Shown in pieces: positions 35,132-45,173 of a stretch of 64,000 nucleotides of DNA. Numbering within the stretch: the first letter of the stretch is position 1; each line of letters begins with the position of its first letter. The stretch is from Acetobacter aceti NBRC 14818. Its GTDB lineage: Bacteria; Pseudomonadota; Alphaproteobacteria; Acetobacterales; Acetobacteraceae. Under the pieces are notes generated by a model. That model was not told where the DNA came from and made no database searches. It worked only from the letters and a program-made list of their open reading frames with translations. The DNA lies in assembly GCF_000193495.2 (NCBI RefSeq), contig NZ_AP023410.1:1116001-1180000 (forward strand). The letters run 5' to 3'. The translations under genes and the position numbers were made by a program.

Positions 35132-35731
35132 TCAAAAAGTCGAAAAACCCGTTCGATCGTCCAAAGTGATGGACCGTATGACCTTACACGGCACGCCCGC
35201 CGCGATGACGTTGGGAGGAATATCCTTCGTCACAACACTTCCTGAACCGACAATACTGTTATCGCCGATCGTAACGCCCGGATTGATATGAACCCCGGCA
35301 CCGATCCAGACGCGATTTCCAATCACCACAGGTCTGGCGTAACAGGCCCCAGCGGCGCGTTCATCAGGATCAATGGCATGATTGGCCGTGTAAATGCCCA
35401 CCCGAGGGCCAAACAGCACACTGTCGCCAATGGATACTGTCGCCGCATCAAGAATGATGCAGTCAAAGTTGGCGTAGAATTTTTCACCGACGGAAATGTT
35501 GAAGCCAAACTCGCACCGGAAGCGCGGTTCGAAATGGGCTCCGCTGCCCACATGATGCAGGAGAGTTCGCAGGAGTTGCTCACGCTCTGCCTGCGGACGG
35601 CCGAAACTGTCGTTGTAACGGTCAGAAAGATGGACGGCCCGCGCCCGGGCATCAACCAGTTCAGGCGTCAGATCATTGTAACAGGAACCTGTCAGCATGT
35701 GCCGACGCTGTGCGATCAGATCCATCTGCAA
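35132..35731 (-). CDS. Sugar O-acetyltransferase (maltose/NodL type)
   Basis: A 199-residue left-handed beta-helix acetyltransferase of the LacA/Maa/NodL group. N-terminal MLTGSCYNDLTPELVDARARA is the typical Mac domain; the hexapeptide repeats include FGFNISVGEKFYANFDCII, VLFGPRVGIYTANHAID with the catalytic histidine, and WIGAGVHINPGVTIGDNSIVGSGSVV. It acetylates a sugar hydroxyl using acetyl-CoA; the substrate is unknown. It stands between purB and purC on the same strand. A terminator-like hairpin separates it from purB. Confidence 0.92.
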   Translation of the reverse strand: MQMDLIAQRRHMLTGSCYNDLTPELVDARARAVHLSDRYNDSFGRPQAEREQLLRTLLHHVGSGAHFEPRFRCEFGFNISVGEKFYANFDCIILDAATVSIGDSVLFGPRVGIYTANHAIDPDERAAGACYARPVVIGNRVWIGAGVHINPGVTIGDNSIVGSGSVVTKDIPPNVIAAGVPCKVIRSITLDDRTGFSTF

Positions 35732-35756
35732 CCGCCCATATATTATATAAAGACTG

Positions 35757-35802
35757 AACCGCCTTTCCGGAAAGCAAAACCGCTTCCTCAGAAAAGGCGG
35801 TT
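35757..35802 (-). terminator. Terminator-like hairpin after purB
   Basis: AACCGCCTTT / AAAGGCGGTT, a perfect 10-bp stem with a 26-base loop that can also pair partly, ten bases past the purB stop. The tail CAGTCTTTATAT is only weakly U-rich. Confidence 0.5.
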
Positions 35803-35812
35803 TCAGGATAAA

Positions 35813-37162
35813 TCAGGCCTGCGGACCAGCCTCGCCGAAGATCAGCTTGTAGCGATCATCAACAGCTTTCAGGTGAGAGCGGCTATCCATGGCGGCATCC
35901 AGCACCTCAGGTGCGATCCGACCGGCGATTTCTGGATCAGCGTCCAGATTTTCACGGAAGGTCTTGAAGCCCGGCTTGCCGAGTTTGGTCCATGTCTCCA
36001 TCGCGCAACGCTGCACGATGCGATAGGCGTCCTCACGCAGCACGCCCGCACGGGCCAGAGCCAGCAGCACCTCGCCGGAATGCACGACACCACCAAGGCT
36101 TTCGATGTTGGCGGCCATCTGGTCCGGATAGACCAGCAGCTTGTCCATCATGCCCGCGAGACGAGCCAATGCGAAGTCGAGACCAATGGTCGCATCCGGG
36201 CAAATGTTACGCTCAACTGAAGAGTGACTGATATCGCGCTCATGCCACAGCGCCACGTTTTCCAGAGCCGGAATGACAGCGGCACGCACCAGACGGGCCA
36301 GACCTGTCAGGTTCTCGGACAGAACCGGATTCCGCTTGTGCGGCATCGCGGACGAACCCTTCTGGCCCTTGTGGAAGAACTCTTCCGCCTCGCGCACTTC
36401 CGAACGCTGGAGATGACGCACTTCCGTCGCCAGACGCTCGATACCGCTGGCAATGACGGCCAGCGCACAGAAATAGGCGGCGTGACGGTCGCGCGGAATG
36501 ACCTGCGTGGAGACCGGCTCCGGCTTCAGGCCCAGCTTGTCGGCGACATAGGCTTCCACACGCGGGTCGAGATGCGCAAAGGTGCCGACGGCACCCGAAA
36601 TGGCGCAGGTGGCGATCTCGGCGCGAGCCGTTTCCAGACGTTTCTTGTTACGGTCAAACTCGGCGTAATGACCAGCCATCTTCAGACCGAACGACGTCGG
36701 CTCGGCGTGGATGCCATGGCTGCGACCAATGGTCAGCGTGTATTTGTGTTCGAAAGCCTGCTTCTTCAGCGCAGCCAAAACCGTATCGAGGTCGGCCAGC
36801 AGAAGGTCCGTCGCCTGCGTAAGCTGGACCGAGAGGCAGGTATCAAGCACGTCGGACGATGTCATGCCAAGATGCACGAAGCGGCTGTCGGGGCCGATCT
36901 TTTCCGCTAGCCACGTCAGGAAGGCGATCACATCGTGACGGGTCTCGGCCTCAATCGCGTCGATGCGGTCGAGATCGGTCTGCGAGAACGCGGCCATCGC
37001 GGCGTCGCCCTTCTCGCGGATGGTGCGGGCGGATTCCTTGGGGATCTCGCCCAGTTCGGCCATCGCCTCACACGCCAGAGCCTCGATTTCGAACCAGATC
37101 CGATAACGATTTTCGGGGGCCCAGATAGCCAGCATTGCGGGTCGTGTGTAGCGAGGCACCAT
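35813..37162 (-). CDS. purB: Adenylosuccinate lyase
   Basis: Acts twice in purine synthesis, on SAICAR and on adenylosuccinate, releasing fumarate. Length 449 residues. Motifs: RYTRPAMLAIWAPENRYRIW at the N-terminus, FVHLGMTSSDVLDTCLSVQL near residue 95, the catalytic histidine in IGRSHGIHAEPTSFGLK, and the superfamily signature GSSAMPHKRNPVLSEN near 271-287. ATG at 37162. No overlap with other pur genes; its own promoter is expected just upstream. Confidence 0.97.
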   Translation of the reverse strand: MVPRYTRPAMLAIWAPENRYRIWFEIEALACEAMAELGEIPKESARTIREKGDAAMAAFSQTDLDRIDAIEAETRHDVIAFLTWLAEKIGPDSRFVHLGMTSSDVLDTCLSVQLTQATDLLLADLDTVLAALKKQAFEHKYTLTIGRSHGIHAEPTSFGLKMAGHYAEFDRNKKRLETARAEIATCAISGAVGTFAHLDPRVEAYVADKLGLKPEPVSTQVIPRDRHAAYFCALAVIASGIERLATEVRHLQRSEVREAEEFFHKGQKGSSAMPHKRNPVLSENLTGLARLVRAAVIPALENVALWHERDISHSSVERNICPDATIGLDFALARLAGMMDKLLVYPDQMAANIESLGGVVHSGEVLLALARAGVLREDAYRIVQRCAMETWTKLGKPGFKTFRENLDADPEIAGRIAPEVLDAAMDSRSHLKAVDDRYKLIFGEAGPQA

Positions 37163-37462
37163 GGGCGCGTTTCCTCTTTCTGCTCAAAATCAGGCTGCTA
37201 CGAGCCTCATCACCACGACCATTAGGGAGCATCAGGACGTCATGGAGCGCTCGCGCGCCCTGACAGAACAAGCATTCCCCTTATGGTCTTTCGAGCCTCC
37301 TAGAACATTTCGGCGGGCGACGGAATGGCCTGAGCCATTCTATCCGGGTTTTCTGCCGTTCTGAGGCGCTCCATCGAGCAGAATTCTGTAAAAACCGTCC
37401 TCAACTTCGCTTTCCCTACCCTAAAGCCATTCGCATCTACGCGTCTCCCTCTGACCCATTTT
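37163..37462. other. Intergenic region between purB and the TonB receptor gene
   Basis: 300 bp that lie upstream of purB and downstream of the TonB receptor gene. A 67-codon plus-strand frame (37161-37364) has no family likeness or ribosome binding site. I see no RNA gene I can name and no strong terminator for the receptor gene. Confidence 0.4.
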
Positions 37463-39646
37463 CTACAGGTCGAAACGCGCGCTCAGCGTCACAGTACGAG
37501 GTGCGCCGGGAAACAGATTTCGGCTCCCCCTGCTCAGCCAGTACCGGACATTGCCGACATTCTCGACCGCCGCCCGAAACACCATCGGATGTCCCCCGAC
37601 ATTCACGGCGTACGATGCGCCAACATTTCCCACGATATAGGATGGAAGGCGGATTGTGTTGGCGGCATCAAGCCAGTTCCGTGAGACAAAATTGAAACCG
37701 GCGTTTACACTGAGTCCCTTGACCGGGCGTATCCGGTAATCGGCATTGAAAGCAGCCTGAAACGGCGCCACCGCTTCCAGTTTATGGCCTGCATAGCCGA
37801 CAGCGGCTTTCACATAGCGGGCGTCCAGATAGGCAAGACTGCCATTGACGTTCAGATCCCGCGTCAGAAGCCATGAGGCCGATGCCTCCACACCCTGATA
37901 ACGGGACTTGCCGTCCTGAACGTAATAATTCTGGGCATTTGTATAGGCGGCCCCTGTATCCATACGGAAGACAGCCAGTGTGCCACTGAAGGTTTTGCGC
38001 TGTACCTTGATGCCGGCTTCGTACTGATCGCTTCGGATCGGGCCGAACACCTGCATGTAGTTCACATTGCTCGAACCCGCCTGCCCTCCAGCCTGCATGG
38101 CCTGCACCCAGCTGAAATAGGCATTGATTTCCGGGGTGATTTTATAACTCAGCGAGACGATAGGCGTGACGGGATTATTACGATGGGCTGCTGTCCTGCT
38201 ACCCGTTTTCGAATAATCGTTTTCCATATAATCCGTGTAACGGGCTCCCGCCATCAGGGACCATTTTCCATAGCTGAATGTATCACTCCAGAATGGGGCG
38301 ACCTGCTGGTAATCAATGTAGCGATACATGCGAGGATTAAAATTCGTCGCATTCGAGATGATCGGCCTCCCATCATGAATGTTACCGTATTCAAGAGGAC
38401 CAAGAGCGCCTGAATTGGCGTCTGCATCGAACATCTGCCGCAGCCAGGTGATGCCCACGATTACATCCTGACGGACCGGGCCAGTCGTGAAATGTCCCTG
38501 CGTGATGGCATCTACCTGATGATAAGTCAGAACACGTTTCTGCTCGAATGCCTGATTATAATAATCTCCATCCGGACTGGTGAAGGTGATCTGGTTGGAT
38601 GGAAACTGTTCGTTGAGGTGGGTGTAGCCATATGTCAGTGCGGCAGACCAGTTTTTTGCAAACTCCCAGTCGAATCCGGTGCTGAACCGCTTCATATCGT
38701 TTGTCTTCCAGGAATTTTTCGCGCCGAAGACAGAGCGTCCGCTGATCGTCTCAATAGCACCCACACCATTTGCAGATGCGATCGTGTTGACCATGCCTTT
38801 CTGGAGAGTGTTCAGATAAAAACTGTTGAAATGCCAATGCAATTTATCAGTAATACGGATGTCAGTAGTAAAAGAGGTCGAAAGATTTCTCACAAAGCTG
38901 GCGTTATACTGGTTCCCGACCTCGCTAGCGAAAGAAAGACGTGTCTGGACACGATGCGCGGAATCAAGCGAGCCGCCGACATCCAGCATCTGCCGGAACA
39001 CCGCGTCTGAACGGTAACCCGCCTCCAGTGTGACTTTCCTATTTTCAACCGGCGCTTTCAGCCGGTAATCCAGAACGCCGCCCGGCGACCCAAAACCATA
39101 CATGAAAGCGGATGCTCCCTTGAAAACCTGAATGGTATCAAAATTGGCAACGGGCAGATCAATATACCAGTAAGGGATCGCCATCCCGTCTATTTTATAA
39201 CCGTTGGTCCAGTCCAGATTGAGCCCACGCACGCGGACGCTCGAGCCTGACGCCGTGGACGTTCCGTTGGAATTGGCCTGAACGCCGGGTTCATACCGCA
39301 TGACATCGTTAATGTCGGACGCCTGCATCGCTTCAATCTTGGCCGCTGAAACAGAACTAACCGAAAAAGGCGTGTCAAATTCGGATTTGTTTCCAAGCGC
39401 ACCCAGCGGTACATGCCGGGCAAGCCGAGGAGCATTACGGACTGTCCGCACCGTAATAACTTCTGATCCGCCCGTAACATGTTTTGGAGCTACCGCGTGC
39501 TTTTCAACAGCTTTTGGTGCTGCCGTCGCCTGCGGGTTGCGCACACGCACGGCATGGTCACTTGAGGCATACGGTGTCGCGGCATGGGCTGTAGAAATGC
39601 CGGAGAGTGAGGCGATCAGAAAGGAACGCAACCCGATGTGGGCCAT
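37463..39646 (-). CDS. TonB-dependent outer-membrane receptor
   Basis: A 727-residue outer-membrane channel of the siderophore-receptor type. After a signal peptide (SFLIASLSGISTAHA) and a Lys/Val/Ala-rich N-terminal stretch, a TonB-box-like EVITVR lies near residue 62. The plug domain holds FDTPFSVSSVSAAKIEAM, DVMRYEPGVQANSNG, SVRVRGL, KGASAFMYGFGSPGGVLDY; the beta-barrel follows and ends LFPGAPRTVTLSARFDL with the C-terminal phenylalanine pattern. No STN signalling domain is visible. It is 56 bp downstream of an SsuD-like monooxygenase, so its substrate may be an organosulphur compound or its metal complex and not an iron siderophore (inference). Confidence 0.93.
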   Translation of the reverse strand: MAHIGLRSFLIASLSGISTAHAATPYASSDHAVRVRNPQATAAPKAVEKHAVAPKHVTGGSEVITVRTVRNAPRLARHVPLGALGNKSEFDTPFSVSSVSAAKIEAMQASDINDVMRYEPGVQANSNGTSTASGSSVRVRGLNLDWTNGYKIDGMAIPYWYIDLPVANFDTIQVFKGASAFMYGFGSPGGVLDYRLKAPVENRKVTLEAGYRSDAVFRQMLDVGGSLDSAHRVQTRLSFASEVGNQYNASFVRNLSTSFTTDIRITDKLHWHFNSFYLNTLQKGMVNTIASANGVGAIETISGRSVFGAKNSWKTNDMKRFSTGFDWEFAKNWSAALTYGYTHLNEQFPSNQITFTSPDGDYYNQAFEQKRVLTYHQVDAITQGHFTTGPVRQDVIVGITWLRQMFDADANSGALGPLEYGNIHDGRPIISNATNFNPRMYRYIDYQQVAPFWSDTFSYGKWSLMAGARYTDYMENDYSKTGSRTAAHRNNPVTPIVSLSYKITPEINAYFSWVQAMQAGGQAGSSNVNYMQVFGPIRSDQYEAGIKVQRKTFSGTLAVFRMDTGAAYTNAQNYYVQDGKSRYQGVEASASWLLTRDLNVNGSLAYLDARYVKAAVGYAGHKLEAVAPFQAAFNADYRIRPVKGLSVNAGFNFVSRNWLDAANTIRLPSYIVGNVGASYAVNVGGHPMVFRAAVENVGNVRYWLSRGSRNLFPGAPRTVTLSARFDL

Positions 39647-39702
39647 AAAAATTATCCCCGAAAAACAATGATGGCAGCATGTGTTGTTTAATTTTCATGA
39701 TG

Positions 39703-40821
39703 TTATCTGCCACATCGTTCTTCACGTTCGACAAGCGCCTTGACCCGGGGAATAAGCTCACTGCCATAAGTCAGGGCGTCTGAAAGCGGATCAAAACCAC
39801 GGATCAGAAAAGTCTCGATCCCGATCCTGTAATAACGGAGCAGGCTCTCCGCGACCTGATCCGCCGTCCCGACCAGCGATGTGGAATTCCATCGCCCGCC
39901 CGTCGCCTGAGCAACGCCCGTCCATAGCCGCTCATCATGGCGGTTGCTTCTGGCCGCAATTTTCTGAAGACGTTTTGATCCTTCATTGGTCGGCAGGTTT
40001 TCCACTGTTGGCCTCTGACCTGCACGATCAAGACCGATGCCTGTCGGCCCCTTCTCTTCTTCCTGCCGTTTTTCAAGAAGCGCCTGAATGGCGGCAGCAC
40101 GCTCCCATGCCAGCTCTTCGGTTTTCTCTATGATCGGACGAAAAGAAACGGAAAATCTTATCTTTCTTCCATTCTGGGCCGCGGCATCCTTTACCCGCCC
40201 GACCAGTTCACCCGCTTCCTTGAGCGGCTCACCCCACAAGGCATAGCCATCAGCATACTTGCCAGTAACAGCAATAGCTTCTTCAGAGGCTCCACCAAAA
40301 TAAATCGGGATACCGGCAGCGCTGACGGGCCGCACATCCGAATGAGCGCCTCTGACCTGATAATAATCTCCACCATGATCGAAAGGCGCGTTTTCCTGCC
40401 ATTCCTGACGAACGATCTGGATATATTCAGCCGCGCGACTGTAGCGTTCCGCTTTCGTCAGATGATCGCCATCCGCCTGCAACTCCCTGTCATTGCCGCC
40501 CGTAATGACGTGCATGGCGACACGGCCACCTGTCAGTTGATCCAGTGTTGCAAACTGACGGGCGGCAAGAGTCGGTGCAGCAAAACCTGGACGATGGGCA
40601 ATCAGCAATCCCAGACGTGTTGTTGCAGACGCCGCATGTTGCGCAACCACGAGACTGTCGGGTGAACTGGAGTGAAACGCGATCAGGGCACGGTCGAAAC
40701 CACCCCGTTCCTGAAGAAGCGCACTACTGGCAATATATTCGGGGTCTACAACAGGTCCATTTGGACCAACGACCTCCGTCTGCTCCTGAGCGCTGACATA
40801 ACCGATAAATTCGACTGACAT
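39703..40821 (-). CDS. SsuD-like FMNH2-dependent alkanesulfonate monooxygenase
   Basis: A 372-residue bacterial luciferase-like (LLM) flavin monooxygenase. Family marks: FHSSSPDSLVVAQHAAS, LLIAHRPGFAAPTLAARQFATLDQLTGGR, HVITGGNDRELQADGD, RAAEYIQIVRQEW, IPIYFGGASEEAI and ADGYALWGEPL. This is the SsuD pattern, which releases sulphite from alkanesulfonates using reduced FMN from a partner reductase; sulphate-ester or other sulphur substrates are possible. No ssuABC transporter or SsuE reductase is nearby; a TonB receptor is. The first gene of the pair; an AT-rich promoter region lies upstream. Confidence 0.9.
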   Translation of the reverse strand: MSVEFIGYVSAQEQTEVVGPNGPVVDPEYIASSALLQERGGFDRALIAFHSSSPDSLVVAQHAASATTRLGLLIAHRPGFAAPTLAARQFATLDQLTGGRVAMHVITGGNDRELQADGDHLTKAERYSRAAEYIQIVRQEWQENAPFDHGGDYYQVRGAHSDVRPVSAAGIPIYFGGASEEAIAVTGKYADGYALWGEPLKEAGELVGRVKDAAAQNGRKIRFSVSFRPIIEKTEELAWERAAAIQALLEKRQEEEKGPTGIGLDRAGQRPTVENLPTNEGSKRLQKIAARSNRHDERLWTGVAQATGGRWNSTSLVGTADQVAESLLRYYRIGIETFLIRGFDPLSDALTYGSELIPRVKALVEREERCGR

Positions 40822-41143
40822 TATCCGATGATCCTGAGAGAGGCATGTCTCCCGAGAATGAATTGGATCATGAGTAAAATCACATCAAAAATACTCACAT
40901 ACACTATAATGGATTTTTATATACAATACATATATAAATACTAAAAATATAAAATCGACAATATAAAAACTATACCTATTAAGTTAAAATATTTACAGTA
41001 AAAATTAAACAAAACCAAAATCACTTCTGGTAACTTTTTTGTTTCCATCAGTTCATTTCGGGATAGCAGTTACGCTTTCCGGCATCTATCCCCACACTCG
41101 CCGTGGCGCTACAGATTTCAGAAATGGAAAACAAGGGGTATCA
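40822..41143. other. Very AT-rich divergent promoter region
   Basis: 322 bp between the SsuD-like gene and the plus-strand membrane protein gene. Bases from about 40880 to 41030 are almost entirely A and T. It must hold the promoter of the sulphur/TonB pair and probably that of the membrane protein. No gene seen; no operator I can name. Confidence 0.5.
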
Positions 41144-41656
41144 ATGAGCGCTACATGGGGCGATTTTCAGGCTGTGATACAGCTTTCAGCTGGTCTCAAT
41201 GTCGCCATTCTCAGTTTTGTGGATATCAGCCTTCCCGCCATCAAGGAGCGGCGGCGCGTTTTCGCCAAGGCGCGTCAGGAACTGGATATCCACCGCAAGA
41301 ATCCTCACAAACGGACTGCGGAAGAGAAATCCAGCCATGCCGATGCCGTGGGCGACGTTGACCGTATGCTGTTCGACCTGTGGCGGGAAACATCCGCCTT
41401 CGAAGCCATTGAAGATTCCCTGATGAAATCGACCGGAGTTTTCGGAATCTTTGGAGCGATTCTCGGGCTCGGGCTGCTCTGGTATTCAGCCGTGCATTAT
41501 GACGCTGAAATGTCTCTCACTGGAGAAATCCTGACTACTTTCTCATTTCTTTCACTCGCGGGCGCGTTTCTGATCAATTTCTTTACCGCCTCAAAAGCAT
41601 CTACTTATGCCAAGCGGTGCAACGAATTACGGGATCACATGCGTGTTCATCTCTGA
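41144..41656 (+). CDS. Small membrane protein of unknown function
   Basis: I do not recognise the family. The 170-residue product starts MSATWGDFQAVIQL, chosen because AAGGGG lies seven bases upstream; the frame is open 35 codons earlier. Three hydrophobic segments appear: near residues 10-30 (LSAGLNVAILSFVDISL), 96-115 (VFGIFGAILGLGLLW) and 127-148 (ILTTFSFLSLAGAFLINFF). Between the first and second lies a charged, helical, probably cytoplasmic region of about 60 residues. The layout resembles small effector- or sensor-type membrane proteins, but nothing proves a role. Confidence 0.65.
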   Translation: MSATWGDFQAVIQLSAGLNVAILSFVDISLPAIKERRRVFAKARQELDIHRKNPHKRTAEEKSSHADAVGDVDRMLFDLWRETSAFEAIEDSLMKSTGVFGIFGAILGLGLLWYSAVHYDAEMSLTGEILTTFSFLSLAGAFLINFFTASKASTYAKRCNELRDHMRVHL

Positions 41657-41733
41657 GTAGTAGCGGCAACCTCAGCAGCTTCCTTCTTATTGAAGGTCAC
41701 AAAACCGCAGCCGGTTTCAGGTCAGGTCAGCGG

Positions 41734-42807
41734 TTATTTCCGCGCTCTGAACACAGCGCGCAGCGCCCGTCCACTCTGATGCAGAACCCATCGCGCCTTT
41801 CTCATCATGGGGTAAAACTGAAGAAACCCATGCAGTGTGCCGCGAACGCAGGTGTAGCTGACCACGTTTCCTGCCTCCGCGAGACGCCGGCCATAAAGCG
41901 CTCCTTCATCCCTGAGCGGATCGCACTCTGCTGTCATGATCCATGCGGAAGGAAGCCCGGACAGGTCTTTCTGTAATGCTGGCGCGAAGTCAGGGTTGAG
42001 CAGATCTTCATCCGAAGAAGCATACTGACTCCCATACCATTCCATCATCGCTTTCGTAAGAAAATATCCGTGAGCAAATTTCTCCCGGGATGGCGTTTCC
42101 TCTCGTCCAAGCGTGGCCGGATAATAGAGTACCTGCATGACGGGAGCCGGAGGTGACGGGTTTGCGCCACTCCGATGAGCCTCTCTTACTTTCTGGCACA
42201 GAACGGCCGCCAATGTTCCGCCCGCACTATCGCCCGCGACAGCAACAGCGCCGCCCCACCTCCAGGCTTCCGACGCCAGCCAGTTGAAAGCCGCCCACAC
42301 ATCCTCGACCGCTGCCGGAAATTTATGCTCAGGCGCCAGACTGTAATCAAACGACAGAACAGCAGCACCGGACGCACGCGCCAGACGACAGCATATCCCG
42401 TGATGGGAATTGAGGCCGCAATGCACAAAGCCTCCGCCATGAAGGAACAGCACGACACCCCTCACCTTTCCATAAGGAATATACAGGCGTGCTGGCCTGA
42501 GTTCCGCAGCGCCCGGCACACGCAGATCAATGACCCGCTTCAGAGGAAGCGCGGAAAGGCGCATGGGAAAAGACGGACGATTTGTCAGACGCCTTATATA
42601 AGCAAGCGATGCGGCGGATACTGTGTGCGGAATGACCGGGGCCGCCTGCGGAGCTTTGAGGGTCTGCCGGTGTTTGCGGCGTCTCTGGCTGGCGGCATGA
42701 AGCCCTCGCAGCAGGAGACGGGAGGTCAGATCCGGTTTGTCTCTGGTGAAAGAGCCAGAGAATTTTCTGGCAGACAGACGTTCCGTGAGCATTTCAATCT
42801 TCAGCAT
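41734..42807 (-). CDS. Alpha/beta hydrolase, hormone-sensitive lipase type
   Basis: A 357-residue esterase-like protein. The oxyanion-hole motif is VVLFLHGGGFVHCG near residue 136; FDYSLAPEHKFPAAVEDVWAAFNWL follows; the nucleophile serine is in AVAGDSAGGTLAAVL near 193; the catalytic aspartate and histidine are likely in TAECDPLRDEG and RGTLHGFLQF. This is the HGGG/GDSAG pattern of the HSL family. The substrate is unknown, probably short acyl esters. The first 45 residues are basic; ATG at 42807 or, five codons later, 42792. Convergent with the membrane protein gene. Confidence 0.9.
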   Translation of the reverse strand: MLKIEMLTERLSARKFSGSFTRDKPDLTSRLLLRGLHAASQRRRKHRQTLKAPQAAPVIPHTVSAASLAYIRRLTNRPSFPMRLSALPLKRVIDLRVPGAAELRPARLYIPYGKVRGVVLFLHGGGFVHCGLNSHHGICCRLARASGAAVLSFDYSLAPEHKFPAAVEDVWAAFNWLASEAWRWGGAVAVAGDSAGGTLAAVLCQKVREAHRSGANPSPPAPVMQVLYYPATLGREETPSREKFAHGYFLTKAMMEWYGSQYASSDEDLLNPDFAPALQKDLSGLPSAWIMTAECDPLRDEGALYGRRLAEAGNVVSYTCVRGTLHGFLQFYPMMRKARWVLHQSGRALRAVFRARK

Positions 42808-42888
42808 GACCCAGACAGGCTGTGGCGTACGTCAGAATATGTCCAGCCGTATCTTGACGGAACAGTTCTGCACGCGCAGGGTCCGCGC

Positions 42889-43283
<395 letters not shown>

Positions 43284-43614
43284 TCTGATTTCCTGAAATC
43301 CGCAAAAGAAACGAATCGTGTTTTCTGGATGAAACAGGCAGCAGCCGATTCTTCCCGGCGCTCCGATTTTTAATATAGCGATAAGAAATGCGCAAAAGAA
43401 CATAACGAGAACAATCGTTTTTGTTAACGGATACCTGCTTTCTGGAAACCTTTTAGGAACGAAGTACGACAGACTTGTCTTTTTTCGCGGTTTTCTGCCA
43501 ATTTTTATTACAGATTCATTTGACGTCCCATAAAATCCCATGATATCCCAGAATCAACCAAACGGCCCCAACAACCTCGGACCGCACCCCTGCGCATGAA
43601 GGATTTCCAACCCG
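43284..43614. other. Intergenic region between rnpB and mraZ
   Basis: 331 bp holding the end of rnpB transcription and the dcw promoter region. AT-rich parts around 43360-43520. It contains the three-repeat MraZ operator at 43526-43550. No gene is credible here; minus-strand frames crossing it also cross rnpB. Confidence 0.6.
43526..43550 (+). promoter_or_regulatory. MraZ operator, three TCCCA repeats
   Basis: TCCCA occurs at 43526-43530, 43536-43540 and 43546-43550, each separated by exactly five bases (10-bp period, one helical turn). On the other strand these are TGGGA repeats, the known binding pattern of MraZ. They lie 65-89 bp before mraZ, so MraZ should autoregulate the cluster from here. 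Confidence 0.88.
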
Positions 43615-44091
43615 GTGAGCGTGTTTCTCGGCACACACCAGAATCGAATCGACGCCAAGGGGCGTGTTTCGATTCCAGCCGGGTTCCGCACGGTACTGCG
43701 CAACCAGACGGTGGAAGGTGAGGCTCTGATGGTTTTGCGCCCTTCCCACACACAGCCCTGCATCGAGGCATGGCCATCTGCCGCTTTTGCTTCTCTGGCG
43801 CAACCGCTGGACAGGCTCGACATGTTCTCGGATGAACATGACGACCTTGCCGCCGCACTGTACGCCGATGCCTATCCAATGGACTCCGACCGTGAAGGGC
43901 GGATCATCATTCCCGATTTCCTGAGAGAGCATGCCGGTCTTTCCGACAGCGTGGCTTTCATGGGACTTGGCCGGATCTTCCAGATCTGGGAACCGAAGGC
44001 CGCCGAGCAGCGTCGGGCCGAAGCGCGGCTCCGTTCCCGCCGCGTAACATTGCCGGGTAACCGCACCGGTGAGTCGGGAGGAGCGGCATGA
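43615..44091 (+). CDS. mraZ: Transcriptional regulator MraZ
   Basis: DNA-binding regulator of the dcw cluster with two SpoVT/AbrB-like halves, 158 residues. First half: [25 protein letters not shown] near residues 4-29; second half: [36 protein letters not shown] near 95-130. MraZ forms rings that bind repeated TGGG boxes; three such boxes lie upstream. The start is GTG at 43615 (GTG AGC GTG TTT) after GATTTCCAACCCG. Overlaps rsmH by four bases. Confidence 0.95.
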   Translation: MSVFLGTHQNRIDAKGRVSIPAGFRTVLRNQTVEGEALMVLRPSHTQPCIEAWPSAAFASLAQPLDRLDMFSDEHDDLAAALYADAYPMDSDREGRIIIPDFLREHAGLSDSVAFMGLGRIFQIWEPKAAEQRRAEARLRSRRVTLPGNRTGESGGAA

Positions 44092-45173
44092 ACGCGATGA
44101 ATTCTCCTGTTGTGCCCCATCCGGACTACGATCCCGGTCATGTTCCAGTGATGCGGAGTGAGGTGCTTGCGTGCCTCGCCCCCAAAGATGGCGAAGTGTA
44201 TGTGGACGGCACCTTTGGTGGTGGCGGTTACACAAATGCCGTGCTGGCAGCAGCGAACTGCTACATCTGGGGCATCGATCGTGACCCGGACGCTATTGCG
44301 CGAGGCGAGGCTCTTGCCCGTGTGTGGGGTGAAGGTCCGGACGGCACGCCGCGCCTGCGGATGCTGCACGGCGGTTTCGGCACGATGCAGGAGATGCTGC
44401 ACACCGCCGGAACAGATCATGTCGATGGCGTCATGCTCGACCTTGGCGTGTCTTCCTTTCAGATTGACGAGGCGGAGCGCGGCTTCTCCTTCCGCCACGA
44501 TGGCCCGCTCGACATGCGGATGGGAAAAGCCGGTCGTTCCGCAGCGGATATCGTCAATACGGCCTCCGAAGCCGAGCTGGCTGACATCTTCCATTATTAT
44601 GGTGAGGAGCGGCACGCACGCCGTGTAGCGCGCACTGTCGTGGAAGCTCGCAAGGACACGGAACTGAAGACCACCCTTCAGTTGGCTGAAGTCATCCGCT
44701 CCGTCGTGCCGTCTGACAAGTCGGGCATCGACGCCGCGACCCGAAGCTTTCAGGGGCTGCGGATTGCCGTAAATGACGAACTGGGTGAAATCGAGCGCGG
44801 CCTGGAACAGGCGCTCGCTCTTCTTTCACCGGGCGGACGTCTGGTCGTTGTGTCTTTCCATTCCCTGGAAGACCGCATTGTAAAACGCGTGATGGCGGCA
44901 GCGGCGGGTCAGGAACCCGGCCTGTCCCGTTACGATCCGCGCTCCATGAGTCGCGGGAAGAAAGCAGCGTCGTTCAGCCTCCTGTTCCGCAAGGCGATGA
45001 AGCCTTCGGACGAGGAATGTCGACGCAACCCACGGGCCCGGAGTTCCAAGCTCCGTGCCCTGAGTCGGCTCGGATTGTCAGATGACTGTTTGGGTTCACA
45101 GACCGTGCATGCGGAACCACAGGCGAATGTCGGCGCCGGTTCCGTAAAATCTTCCGACAAAGGAACAGTCTGA
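44088..45173 (+). CDS. rsmH: 16S rRNA m4C1402 methyltransferase
   Basis: SAM-dependent methyltransferase (also called MraW), 361 residues. [32 protein letters not shown] contains the SAM loop; [22 protein letters not shown] and [12 protein letters not shown] are family signatures; [22 protein letters not shown] and [15 protein letters not shown] follow; SRGKKAASF near the C-terminus. Second gene of the dcw operon, coupled to mraZ (ATGA) and to ftsL (TGATG). Confidence 0.96.
   Translation: MNAMNSPVVPHPDYDPGHVPVMRSEVLACLAPKDGEVYVDGTFGGGGYTNAVLAAANCYIWGIDRDPDAIARGEALARVWGEGPDGTPRLRMLHGGFGTMQEMLHTAGTDHVDGVMLDLGVSSFQIDEAERGFSFRHDGPLDMRMGKAGRSAADIVNTASEAELADIFHYYGEERHARRVARTVVEARKDTELKTTLQLAEVIRSVVPSDKSGIDAATRSFQGLRIAVNDELGEIERGLEQALALLSPGGRLVVVSFHSLEDRIVKRVMAAAAGQEPGLSRYDPRSMSRGKKAASFSLLFRKAMKPSDEECRRNPRARSSKLRALSRLGLSDDCLGSQTVHAEPQANVGAGSVKSSDKGTV

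Noticed and set aside
37161-37364. A 67-codon plus-strand frame upstream of purB
   Set aside because: No ribosome binding site or family; more likely the purB promoter region. A 6S RNA was considered there, but no matching fold was seen.
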